Positions 1 through 6,091 of a stretch of 37,736 nt of DNA are shown here, piece after piece. The translations under genes were made by a program, and so were the position numbers. The stretch comes from Oscillospiraceae bacterium (GTDB lineage: Bacteria; Bacillota; Clostridia; Oscillospirales; Oscillospiraceae). The notes beneath the pieces were generated by a model. It did not search any database. It was not told the origin of the DNA and saw nothing but the letters and a program-made list of their open reading frames with translations. Location of the stretch: NCBI GenBank assembly GCA_017409205.1, contig JAFQTF010000001.1:1-37736 (forward strand). The letters are read 5' to 3'. Each line of letters begins with the position of its first letter. Within the stretch, counting starts at the first letter, position 1.

Positions 1-41
1 CCCAACATAATTAGTATAGCACAAAAGTTGTGGGAATGTCT
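1..41 (-). promoter_or_regulatory. Divergent (leftward) promoter block of micro-ORF element, copy 1
   Basis: On the minus strand there is an extended -10, TGC-TATACT, with the hexamer at 18-13. Just upstream is the dyad CACAA-AAG-TTGTG (20-32). A -35 at 41-36 (AGACAT) is weak. The block CCCAACATA..TTAG.ATAGCACAA recurs at 19910-19933 upstream of the Lon-like gene, where the matching promoter has a good -35. The gene this copy would drive lies left of the window and cannot be seen. Confidence 0.5.
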
Positions 42-91
42 ATTCTCATTTTACCAGAAATCTATTGTCTTTTCTTATGGAACATCCCATC

Positions 92-120
92 TTGAAAAAT
101 CCCAAAGGCAGATGTATTAT
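92..120 (+). promoter_or_regulatory. Sigma-A promoter of micro-ORF RNA, copy 1
   Basis: TTGAAA (92-97), a 17-base spacer and TATTAT (115-120). The same arrangement, TTGAAA-N17-TATCAT, occurs in copy 2. The expected start is near 127, so the leader before the Shine-Dalgarno is only about seven bases. Confidence 0.8.
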
Positions 121-145
121 GAAAATACAAAAAGGAGTGAGTCCA

Positions 146-154
146 ATGTACTAA
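146..154 (+). CDS. Micro-ORF 1 (Met-Tyr-stop), copy 1
   Basis: The ORF is ATG-TAC-TAA, preceded by AAGGAG (132-137) at eight bases spacing, among the strongest ribosome binding sites in the window. Codon 2 and the stop are unchanged in copy 2 (20081-20089). A conserved ACTCC (159-163) could pair with GGAGT of the Shine-Dalgarno and mask it. The nearest known analogue I can name is the lambda bar minigene (ATG-ATA-TAA with a Shine-Dalgarno), which sequesters tRNA by peptidyl-tRNA drop-off. That parallel is inference. Confidence 0.45.
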   Translation: MY

Positions 155-201
155 GTAAACTCCCATAAAAACAAATCTATAGAAAGTAAGAGGTTACGTA
201 A

Positions 202-231
202 ATGATGGAACCCAACAATTTCATGAGATAA
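202..231 (+). CDS. Micro-ORF 2 (9 codons), copy 1
   Basis: It encodes MMEPNNFMR and is preceded by AAGAGG (189-194). The copy 2 counterpart encodes MIDPIIQ, so Met, a hydrophobic residue, an acidic residue and Pro are kept at positions 1-4. The stop codon TAA (229-231) lies in the base of the terminator stem that starts at 228. A ribosome stopping there would cover the 5' arm. No homologue is recognised; translation is inferred from the conserved Shine-Dalgarno and start. Confidence 0.4.
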   Translation: MMEPNNFMR

Positions 232-280
232 CCCTCGATGAATCAGAGTGATTAGCTGATACATCGAGGGTTATTTCTTT
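228..280 (+). terminator. Terminator of micro-ORF RNA, copy 1
   Basis: ATAACCCTCGATG (228-240) pairs perfectly with 262-274. The inner stem ATCAG/CTGAT (242-246/256-260) extends it past an A-A mismatch. It is followed by TTTCTTT. Confidence 0.8.
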
Positions 281-288
281 GCCGTTCA

Positions 289-311
289 CGCTCCGGAAGG
301 GGCGATTTTTT
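289..311 (+). terminator. Second, back-up terminator of copy 1
   Basis: CGCTCC-GGAA-GGGGCG (289-304, one G-T pair) followed by ATTTTTT. A GC hairpin with a T-run stands at the same place in copy 2 (20209-20230). Confidence 0.65.
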
Positions 312-312
312 A

Positions 313-341
313 TTGCCTGCTGTGCTCTGCCATGATATAGT
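313..341 (+). promoter_or_regulatory. Promoter of esterase gene
   Basis: TTGCCT (313-318), a 17-base spacer, TATAGT (336-341). The expected start near 348 precedes the ATG at 373. Confidence 0.6.
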
Positions 342-372
342 GAATGTATCCGAATCCGAAGGAGCATCGCCT

Positions 373-1293
373 ATGAAAAAGTATGCCATCAGCCGGGAGT
401 TCTTCCCTTGGAATCTCTTTGCGCCACCCATCAGCGAGAAGTTTCTGGCCATGTCCGTTCCCCACATGAAGCCACCGAAGTCCCTCTGGCGGGACAAGGA
501 ACTGGATGTGACCACTCATGAGATCTCCAGCTACGACGGAGAGAAGATCACTTGCTTCGTTTTGTCTCCCAAGAATCTTCCTGCAAAAGCACCTTGTCTG
601 ATCTATCTGCACGGCGGCGGTTTTGTGCTGGAGGCGGCAGGCTACCACTACGGCAATGCCATGCGCTATGCCAAAGAGGTGGGCTGTAAGGTGGTGTTCC
701 CCCTGTATCGGCTGGCGCCCCAGCATCCGTTTCCTGCCTTCTTTGAGGACTGCTATGCCGCTTTTTGCTGGGCTTACGACCACGCTGAGGAACTGGGCAT
801 TGATGTGGATCACATAGGCATCGGCGGTGACAGCGCAGGCTCCACCCTGGCAGTGGGCGTGTGCCTGATGGCAAGGGAGCGGAACCACCCGGTAAAATTC
901 CGGTTCCAGATGCTCCCGTACCCTTACCTGGATGCCCGAAACGAAAGCGAATCCTGCAAGCAGTTCACCGACACGCCCATGTGGAATTCCAGTCTTTCCG
1001 ACCGCATCGGCCCCATGACCAAGGTGGATAAAAATGATCCCAACTACGTCTGGTACTCTCCCGTGGAGGCAGAAAGCTTTGAGGGACTGCCCCCTGCCTA
1101 CATCGAGACAGCGGAATTTGACTGTCTCCACGATGACGGCATCCTCTATGCCCAGCTTCTGCATAACGCAGGCATCGATGTGACCTTGAATGAAACCAAG
1201 GGCACCATGCATGGCTTTGACATTGCCACCAAAGCTCCCACAACCCTGGCGGCCATGGAGCAGCGGATTGCCTTTATGAAGCGGATGATTTGA
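373..1293 (+). CDS. Alpha/beta hydrolase, HSL-type esterase (306 aa)
   Basis: A serine esterase/lipase of the hormone-sensitive-lipase (family IV) type, probably cytoplasmic and acting on short-chain esters. The oxyanion-hole motif HGGG is at residues 80-83 and the nucleophile motif GDSAG at 152-156 (Ser154). The likely acid is Asp250 (EFDCLHDDG) and the base His280 (MHGFD). Length is normal for the family. The ATG at 373 is chosen because GGAG (361-364) sits at good spacing and the promoter lies at 313-341; the in-frame ATG at 313 overlaps that promoter and is rejected. The methyltransferase gene starts three bases after its stop, so the two are probably co-transcribed. The substrate cannot be told from sequence. 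Confidence 0.9.
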   Translation: MKKYAISREFFPWNLFAPPISEKFLAMSVPHMKPPKSLWRDKELDVTTHEISSYDGEKITCFVLSPKNLPAKAPCLIYLHGGGFVLEAAGYHYGNAMRYAKEVGCKVVFPLYRLAPQHPFPAFFEDCYAAFCWAYDHAEELGIDVDHIGIGGDSAGSTLAVGVCLMARERNHPVKFRFQMLPYPYLDARNESESCKQFTDTPMWNSSLSDRIGPMTKVDKNDPNYVWYSPVEAESFEGLPPAYIETAEFDCLHDDGILYAQLLHNAGIDVTLNETKGTMHGFDIATKAPTTLAAMEQRIAFMKRMI

Positions 1294-1296
1294 GTT

Positions 1297-1905
1297 ATGA
1301 CAGATCATGAAAAAACATGGGATGCCGCGCTGCGGATCCAAACCTGCGGCCGGGATGAGCTGGGAGCGGACGAATACCACCACCCCTATGAGCCGACACC
1401 CTACGGCGTATTGGAACGTTTGGCAGACAGCGGGTTGATCGGCAAAGACGATGTGGTTCTGGACTATGGCTGCGGAAAAGGCCGGGTGGGCTTTTTCCTG
1501 TCCTGCCAAACCAGAGCCACTACCATCGGCATTGAATATGATGAGCGGATCTATCTGGGTGCATTGGAGAATCGGAAATCGACCATTTCCAGAATCAAGC
1601 CGGACTTTGTGCTGACCCGGGCGGAAGAATACGAAGTGCCCGCCCAAATCAACCGGTGCTATTTCTTCAACCCCTTTTCCGTGGAGATTCTTCATAAAGT
1701 GATGGCAAGGATCATCGAATCCTGGTATGAAAATCCCCGGGAAGTATTTCTCTTTTTCTATTATCCGGCGGATGAGTATATTTCCTGCCTGATGACCGTG
1801 GACGAGCTGGAATTCTACGATGAGATCGAATGTGATGACCTGTTTACAGGAAACGATTCCCGGGAACGGATCATGATTTTTCAGCTGCCTGGTTACGATA
1901 ACTAA
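1297..1905 (+). CDS. Class I SAM-dependent methyltransferase (202 aa)
   Basis: Residues 48-60 (VVLDYGCGKGRVG) form the glycine-rich SAM-binding motif I, followed by the acidic end of strand 2 (GIEYDE). The segment NPFSVEILHKVM may correspond to the motif IV region. No signal peptide or membrane segment is seen. The start lies three bases after the esterase stop, with only a weak ribosome binding site, which suggests translational coupling. The acceptor substrate is unknown; the fold-level call is secure. No clear terminator follows; the 131-base gap to the next gene holds that gene's promoter. Confidence 0.85.
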   Translation: MTDHEKTWDAALRIQTCGRDELGADEYHHPYEPTPYGVLERLADSGLIGKDDVVLDYGCGKGRVGFFLSCQTRATTIGIEYDERIYLGALENRKSTISRIKPDFVLTRAEEYEVPAQINRCYFFNPFSVEILHKVMARIIESWYENPREVFLFFYYPADEYISCLMTVDELEFYDEIECDDLFTGNDSRERIMIFQLPGYDN

Positions 1906-1986
1906 GGCAAACAAAGTATAAATCTGTTAGATGTACTTGAATTTGTCGCCAGAATATCCCAAAATGGGGGGTGGCTTAACAGTCCA

Positions 1987-2015
1987 TTGACGGTTTTTCA
2001 TGTTTGCCATAGAAT
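1987..2015 (+). promoter_or_regulatory. Promoter of XRE membrane regulator
   Basis: TTGACG (1987-1992), a 17-base spacer, TAGAAT (2010-2015). The start codon is at 2037, so the leader is short. Confidence 0.65.
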
Positions 2016-2036
2016 AATGGGCAGAGGTGAACGGAT

Positions 2037-3044
2037 ATGACTGATAAAAAAACCTTTGGTTCATTCATAAGAGTCAAGCGGACAGAAAGAGGCTTTTCAC
2101 AAAAAGACTTGGCTGAAATGCTGTTTATTACCGAGGGGGCTGTGAGCAAATGGGAACGGGGAATATCTTATCCTGACATTACTTTGGTTCCCGATATCTG
2201 CCGTGTTCTTGATATAAGCGAACACGAATTGATTACTGCATCAACCGATATGGACACAAGAAAAATGAAACAGGAAGCGCGGAAATTTCGTACCATTCGT
2301 AATACCTGGTTCCGGGTCCCGACGGTTCTCTATGGCATTGCCTTGACAACCTGTTTCATTTGGAATCTTGCAGTAGACCATACGCTTTCCTGGTTCTTTG
2401 TTGTGTTGGCTGCACTCCTTTGCGCCTTTACCTTTGTACCAACGGTTACCGGCTTTTTTGAGACGAAGAAGCTGCTTGCTTTTTCTGTTTCAACGTATTT
2501 GTCTATTTGCCTGCTTTTGTTTACTTGTGCGGTATACACCAATGGCCTGTCCTGGTTCTTAACGGCTGCTATCGGCTTCCTGATGGGGTATGTGGCGGTG
2601 TTTGTGCCTGTCCTGCTAACAAAAACAAATTACGCGCGCCATAAGTACGTCATTTCTTGTTCAGTCTTGTTTGTATTGACTGTTTTGATGATGATGCACA
2701 TCCGTATCTGGCAGCCGTTTATGCTCGGTAATGCGATTTGGCTTGCTGCATACGGTTTTCTACCTGTAATTGCTTGTGCGGTAATATGTACTTTCCGTTT
2801 TAACGCATTTCTTAAGGCAGGAATCTGTACGGCTGTTGGCGGAATCATTCTGTATTGCGCAAATCATGTGATAGCATCCCTGTTAGGTCCACCTGATAAT
2901 AAGCCCTATCAGGTGGACTTCCAAAACTGGGAAGAATGCCTGGATGGAAACATACAGCTGATCCTGTTGATGGTGTTCTTGGGTGTGAGTGTCGTCTTTT
3001 TGGCAATAGGATTCCTCAGAACGAATACAGACAGGAAACGGTAA
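2037..3044 (+). CDS. XRE-family HTH protein with about eight membrane segments (335 aa)
   Basis: Residues 8-62 form a Cro/C1-type helix-turn-helix (RVKRTERGFSQKDLAEMLFI, then EGAVSKWERG). A short charged linker to about residue 90 is followed by roughly eight hydrophobic segments. This architecture suggests a DNA-binding domain tethered to the membrane and responding to a membrane or envelope signal, but the signal is unknown. AGAGGTG lies upstream of the ATG. It is transcribed alone from the promoter at 1987. Codon usage and GC are lower than in most neighbours, which could mean acquisition by transfer. A second HTH-membrane protein is at 8138-8719. Confidence 0.85.
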   Translation: MTDKKTFGSFIRVKRTERGFSQKDLAEMLFITEGAVSKWERGISYPDITLVPDICRVLDISEHELITASTDMDTRKMKQEARKFRTIRNTWFRVPTVLYGIALTTCFIWNLAVDHTLSWFFVVLAALLCAFTFVPTVTGFFETKKLLAFSVSTYLSICLLLFTCAVYTNGLSWFLTAAIGFLMGYVAVFVPVLLTKTNYARHKYVISCSVLFVLTVLMMMHIRIWQPFMLGNAIWLAAYGFLPVIACAVICTFRFNAFLKAGICTAVGGIILYCANHVIASLLGPPDNKPYQVDFQNWEECLDGNIQLILLMVFLGVSVVFLAIGFLRTNTDRKR

Positions 3045-3093
3045 ATCCAATATGCCGAACAGCCGGGTATGACACAATAAGATTTACAAATCG

Positions 3094-3125
3094 TTTATGC
3101 GCTTCCTTATGGTTTCTGCTATAAT
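3094..3125 (+). promoter_or_regulatory. Extended -10 promoter of small basic protein
   Basis: TG-C-TATAAT with the hexamer at 3120-3125. No good -35 is seen; TTTATG at 3094 is the nearest but is too far. Confidence 0.5.
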
Positions 3126-3154
3126 AAATACAGAAACCCAAAGGAGGTAGCATG

Positions 3155-3364
3155 ATGGAAAAATTCATTCCCTACGAGAAGCTCTCTAAAAAAGAAAAGC
3201 GCAAGATCGATCAGGCCAGACGGCAGACCTGGGGCGAGCTGAACCCCGTCACCAGAAAGCCCACCAACAGCAAAGCCTACAACAGAAGAAAGTCACAGGA
3301 CTGGAATCGGGAACTGCCGCCTGCAGCCTGTGATTTTTTTGTTTGTTTTTCAAAAATATCTTGA
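3155..3364 (+). CDS. Small basic conserved protein (69 aa)
   Basis: The protein is very basic in its first 50 residues (EKLSKKEKRKIDQARRQTW, then RRK near residue 46), with no membrane segment or known motif, so binding to nucleic acid or the ribosome is possible but unproven. AAAGGAGG (3142-3149) fits the ATG at 3155 better than the one at 3152. The last 15 residues (PPAACDFFVCFSKIS) differ in composition, and their coding DNA includes a T-rich run and the first bases of the next promoter. The original stop may have been lost. I do not recognise the family with certainty. Confidence 0.6.
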   Translation: MEKFIPYEKLSKKEKRKIDQARRQTWGELNPVTRKPTNSKAYNRRKSQDWNRELPPAACDFFVCFSKIS

Positions 3365-3391
3365 CATTCCCCCTTGTGGAAGGCTTATACT
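3361..3391 (+). promoter_or_regulatory. MerR-type operator/promoter with 19-bp spacer
   Basis: TTGACA (3361-3366) and TATACT (3386-3391) are both near consensus but separated by 19 bp. The dyad CCTT-GTGG-AAGG (3372-3383) lies in the spacer. This is the standard layout of promoters that MerR-family activators untwist. The MerR gene begins at 3417, so autoregulation of the whole cassette is expected. Confidence 0.85.
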
Positions 3392-3416
3392 GGAATCAGG
3401 AAAGGCGGTGGGACAC

Positions 3417-4067
3417 ATGAAAATAAACGAAGTGGAAGCCTTGGTTGGAATTACCAAGAAGAATATTCGCTTCTATGAAGAGCAGGGGTTGCTCTCACCA
3501 AAACGGAACTCCGAAAACAGCTACCGTGAATATGGAGAAGAAGAGGTGCAGACCCTGCGCAGGATCAAGCTGCTTCGGAAACTGGGTGTTCCCATTGAGG
3601 AGATCCGGCAGATGTTCAGTGGCACCCATACTGTGGCTGACGGAATGCAGCGGCATTTGATCAGCCTGGAGCGGGAACGCCGGAATCTGGATCAATCCAT
3701 TGCCCTCTGCAGGGAACTGCAATCCATGGATATTCCCATCAGCGCATTGGATACCGAGGGTGTTCTGGCGCAGATGGAAGAAATGGAGAAAGGCGGCACA
3801 TCCTTCCAGAATAAGCAGGCGCAGGATATTCGGGTTCGGTACATCGCACCGGTGATCGTTACTGTGAGCATGGTGGTTCTGATGATCGGTATGAGTGCCC
3901 TGATCCTTTGGGCCTACAAGGTCTCACCGGATGATGCTCCACCTGTGTGGTCCCTGTGGTTCACAGTGGGAATATTTGCCGCTATTGGCGGCGGTGTGGT
4001 GTTAGCGCTTATGCAGCGGATCAGGGAAATCAGGAAGGGAGAAATTGATGATGCAAAACGATATTAA
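3417..4067 (+). CDS. MerR-family regulator with C-terminal membrane segments (216 aa)
   Basis: Residues 1-70 are a MerR winged helix (VEALVGITKKNIRFYEEQGLLSP, then LRRIKLLRKLGVPIEEI). A helical dimerisation region follows to about 125. Two hydrophobic segments near 140-165 and 180-200 probably anchor it in the membrane. No metal-binding cysteine cluster is present, so the inducer is not a typical MerR metal signal. The ATG at 3417 follows AAAGGCGG; longer in-frame starts would overlap the promoter. The C-terminus, REIRKGEIDDAKRY, matches the ends of the next two proteins. The next gene starts inside it. It probably activates its own cassette through the operator at 3361-3391. Confidence 0.85.
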   Translation: MKINEVEALVGITKKNIRFYEEQGLLSPKRNSENSYREYGEEEVQTLRRIKLLRKLGVPIEEIRQMFSGTHTVADGMQRHLISLERERRNLDQSIALCRELQSMDIPISALDTEGVLAQMEEMEKGGTSFQNKQAQDIRVRYIAPVIVTVSMVVLMIGMSALILWAYKVSPDDAPPVWSLWFTVGIFAAIGGGVVLALMQRIREIRKGEIDDAKRY

Positions 4068-4308
4068 GAAAAGCAAAAGAAAAGCTCCCATTATCTGCGC
4101 AGCAGTTGTGATTGCCTTTCTGGGAATTTTTCTGGCAACCATTTTGTTTCCTCTGATTGGCGAGGTCGCGGGCGAAGCCCTGGTTGTGGGGTTCCTGTTG
4201 ATCTACGGCGGTGTGATCATTGCCGTAATTTTGGGTGTCATCGCTGCTTTGCGCCAGCGGCTGAGGGAAATCGAAGGCGGTGAGGAAGAAGATGCCAAAC
4301 AATATTAA
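4051..4308 (+). CDS. Small two-TM membrane protein of MerR cassette (85 aa)
   Basis: A short basic N-terminus (MQNDIKKSKRK) is followed by two hydrophobic segments at about 13-35 and 42-64 and an acidic, charged tail ending REIEGGEEEDAKQY. No enzymatic motif is visible. The ATG at 4051 is set inside the Asp-Ala codons of the MerR gene, overlapping it by 17 bases, with AGGAAGGGAG upstream; ATG 4048 is possible. Its tail resembles those of both flanking proteins, suggesting origin by tandem duplication. It may form a complex with the MerR membrane part. Confidence 0.75.
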   Translation: MQNDIKKSKRKAPIICAAVVIAFLGIFLATILFPLIGEVAGEALVVGFLLIYGGVIIAVILGVIAALRQRLREIEGGEEEDAKQY

Positions 4309-4558
4309 TGAGGCAGCACAGAAGCAGCGCCGCCGGGATGCCTGGAAAAGTGCGATCATTGCAACAGCGTGGATGATATTGTCAGCATCCATGGTTTTAT
4401 TGCTCCGACATTTTTATGTGCCGGAAGGTTTTTGGAGCGCTGTGATGCTGATTGCCGGATTGCTGGAACTGGGGATGATCATCCCTGTCTGGATATTACT
4501 CAAAACAAGACTCAAAGAAATTGAAGGAGGAGAAGAAGATGCTGCTGCTCAATATTGA
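4292..4558 (+). CDS. Small two-TM membrane protein of MerR cassette, paralogue (88 aa)
   Basis: Basic N-terminus (KQRRRDAWK), hydrophobic segments at about 20-38 and 46-70, and the tail RLKEIEGGEEDAAAQY. It is similar in size and layout to the preceding gene. The ATG at 4292 lies inside the codons for Asp-Ala of that gene (17-base overlap), and the 17 bases at 4292-4308 differ from 4051-4067 at only two positions. GAGGAAGAAG upstream serves as the ribosome binding site. Function is unknown; a regulatory or structural partner of the membrane-anchored MerR is one inference. Confidence 0.75.
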   Translation: MPNNINEAAQKQRRRDAWKSAIIATAWMILSASMVLLLRHFYVPEGFWSAVMLIAGLLELGMIIPVWILLKTRLKEIEGGEEDAAAQY

Positions 4559-4850
4559 TCATGTTCCCGGACGGGAAATCGAAGCACTGGGAATTGTAAA
4601 GGGAACGGTGGTCCAGTCCAAAAATTTCGGCAAGGACTTCATGGCCGGCATGAAAACCCTGGTTGGCGGTGAAATCACCGGCTATACTGAAATGCTGGTG
4701 GAAGCCCGTCAGATCGCTACCAAACGAATGGTAGATGAAGCCAACGCCATGGGTGCCGATGCCATCGTCAACATCCGGTTCGGCTCTTCGGCTGTGATGC
4801 AGGGTGCAGCCGAGGTTATTGCCTATGGTACAGCGGTCAAGGTAAAATAA
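4539..4850 (+). CDS. YbjQ/UPF0145 family protein (103 aa)
   Basis: The sequence matches the YbjQ family, a small soluble fold often named heavy-metal-binding domain on weak grounds. Family signatures are the N-terminal PGREIEALGIVKGTVV, the middle TEMLVEARQIATKRMVDEANAMGADAIVN and the end EVIAYGTAVKV. Such proteins form pentamers in solved structures. The ATG at 4539 lies in the Asp-Ala codons of the upstream gene and is preceded by GGAGGAG, so it is co-translated. As last gene of the MerR cassette it is the likeliest effector, but its role is not established. A terminator follows at 4862-4910. Confidence 0.85.
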   Translation: MLLLNIDHVPGREIEALGIVKGTVVQSKNFGKDFMAGMKTLVGGEITGYTEMLVEARQIATKRMVDEANAMGADAIVNIRFGSSAVMQGAAEVIAYGTAVKVK

Positions 4851-4861
4851 TATGATCAAAC

Positions 4862-4910
4862 CCCGGAACTGGAAGCGTGGGTATCACGAAACCAGTTCCG
4901 GGACTTTTGT
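4862..4910 (+). terminator. Terminator of MerR-YbjQ cassette
   Basis: CCCGGAACTGG (4862-4872) pairs perfectly with 4892-4902 and is followed by ACTTTTGTTT. Confidence 0.8.
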
Positions 4911-4939
4911 TTGCATCTGTGTCGTTTCTGCGCTATAAT
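4911..4939 (+). promoter_or_regulatory. Promoter of SDR-YkvA operon
   Basis: TTGCAT (4911-4916), a 17-base spacer, TATAAT (4934-4939). Confidence 0.75.
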
Positions 4940-4966
4940 GGTCCCAAACGAGTGGGAGGGATCGGT

Positions 4967-5671
4967 ATGTTCCAAAACAAAGTAATCGTCATCACCGGCG
5001 GTGCGGGTGGTATCGGCAAGTGTATTGCAGAGGAATTTACAAAGCAGGGGGCCCGCGTATGCGTCATTGACTGCATCGAAGGCGACCACTATGTGGGCGA
5101 TATTGCCGATAAGGCTACTTTGGAAGATTTTGCCGGGACGGTCATCCAAACGTACGGCAGGGTGGATGTGCTGGTGAACAATGCGCCGCCTGTGTTCATG
5201 GGCATTGAGGAATGCAGCTATGAGCAGTTCCAGCGGTCCATGGACATCGGTGTCACGGCTCCTTTTTATTTAAGCAAACTGTTTGCTCCGTATTTTGCTG
5301 AAGGCGCCAGCATCATCAACATTTCCTCCTCCCGGGATCGGATGAGCCAGCCCCAGAGCGAAAGCTATACCGCCGCAAAGGGCGGTATTTCCGCGCTGAC
5401 CCATGCCCTGGCGGTGAGCTTTGCAGGAAAAGTGCGGGTCAATTCCATCAGTCCCGGCTGGATCGACACCGCTTACACCGTCTACAAAGGTCCTGACGCC
5501 CTCCAGCAGCCGGCGGGCCGGGTGGGTAATCCGCTGGACGTTGCCCACATGGTTCTGTTCCTGGCGTCTGACAAGGCGGGCTTTATCACCGGCGAGAATA
5601 TCTGCATCGACGGCGGCCAGACAAGGCTGATGATCTATCACGGCGACCACGGCTGGACGCTGCAGGAGTAA
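4967..5671 (+). CDS. Short-chain dehydrogenase/reductase (234 aa)
   Basis: A classical SDR using NAD(P)(H) on an unidentified alcohol or ketone. The cofactor loop TGGAGGIG is at residues 10-17. NNAP at 71-74 replaces the usual NNAG. The catalytic Ser lies in ISSS (119-122) and the YTAAK motif at 134-138 supplies Tyr and Lys. The C-terminal GENICIDGGQ is typical. The Asp at the end of strand 2 (VIDC) favours NAD over NADP. The start at 4967 follows GGGAGGG and the promoter at 4911; upstream in-frame starts lie before the promoter. The YkvA gene follows after three bases. Confidence 0.9.
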   Translation: MFQNKVIVITGGAGGIGKCIAEEFTKQGARVCVIDCIEGDHYVGDIADKATLEDFAGTVIQTYGRVDVLVNNAPPVFMGIEECSYEQFQRSMDIGVTAPFYLSKLFAPYFAEGASIINISSSRDRMSQPQSESYTAAKGGISALTHALAVSFAGKVRVNSISPGWIDTAYTVYKGPDALQQPAGRVGNPLDVAHMVLFLASDKAGFITGENICIDGGQTRLMIYHGDHGWTLQE

Positions 5672-5674
5672 GCC

Positions 5675-6040
5675 ATGACACTGAAAGAGCGCGCTTCCTT
5701 GCTGAAACGGGACATTCCGGCTGTCTTTCTGGCTCTGAAGAAAGAAGAAACCCCGCGTTCTGCGAAAATACTGGCATTTTTTACCGTTGCTTACGCCCTG
5801 TCGCCCATCGATCTGGTGCCGGATTTTGTTCCGGTGCTGGGTTATCTGGATGATGTGATCCTCCTGCCGGCGATGGTGGCCCTTACAGTGAAGCGGATCC
5901 CCGATGACGTTTTTCAGCGCTGCCGTGCGGAAGCAGAAGGCATGTGGCAGGATGGAAACCCCAAAAGATGGTATTACGCAATTCCCATTGTTGCGGTGTG
6001 GCTGGTGATTTTCACAATGATCGGAAAGGCTTTTCTATAA
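5675..6040 (+). CDS. YkvA/DUF1232 small membrane protein (121 aa)
   Basis: The DUF1232 signature SPIDLVPDFVPVLGYLDDVILLP is at about residues 43-65, with flanking hydrophobic stretches. A further membrane segment at about 100-118 (YYAIPIVAVWLVIFTMIG) ends the protein. Members of this family are common and their function is not known. The AGGAG ribosome binding site sits at the end of the SDR gene, so the two genes are one operon. A strong hairpin follows. Confidence 0.85.
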   Translation: MTLKERASLLKRDIPAVFLALKKEETPRSAKILAFFTVAYALSPIDLVPDFVPVLGYLDDVILLPAMVALTVKRIPDDVFQRCRAEAEGMWQDGNPKRWYYAIPIVAVWLVIFTMIGKAFL

Positions 6041-6047
6041 CAGAGGA

Positions 6048-6090
6048 ACGCCCCCGTCCGTTTGGACGGGGGCGTATTGTATATCCTGTT
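6048..6090 (+). terminator. Terminator between convergent genes
   Basis: ACGCCCCCGTCC (6048-6059), loop GTTT, perfect complement at 6064-6075. The T-rich tract is weak on both strands, so it probably serves both the YkvA and the GNAT transcripts. Confidence 0.7.
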
Positions 6091-6091
6091 T

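Larger units (their letters stand above)
127..311 (+). ncRNA. Small RNA with two micro-ORFs, copy 1
   Basis: This is a predicted free-standing transcript of roughly 150 nt, running from the promoter at 92-120 to the hairpin terminator at 228-280, with a back-up terminator at 289-311. It carries a strong Shine-Dalgarno (AAGGAG, 132-137), a Met-Tyr-stop ORF (146-154), a second short ORF (202-231) and the terminator. Positions 129-158 are identical to 20064-20093 in copy 2. The next gene downstream (373) has its own promoter, so the RNA does not look like a simple leader. I do not recognise it as a named RNA family. The element is seen directly; its function is unknown. Confidence 0.65.

Noticed and set aside
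155..205. Read-through extension of the Met-Tyr ORF, open in both copies up to a TGA overlapping the second ATG
   Set aside because: The two predicted peptides share no residues beyond the first Val, so selection on an extended peptide is unlikely.
310..1914. Long minus-strand reading frame opposite the esterase and methyltransferase
   Set aside because: It is antisense to two genes with clear motifs and has no protein family resemblance or ribosome site; a GC-codon shadow.
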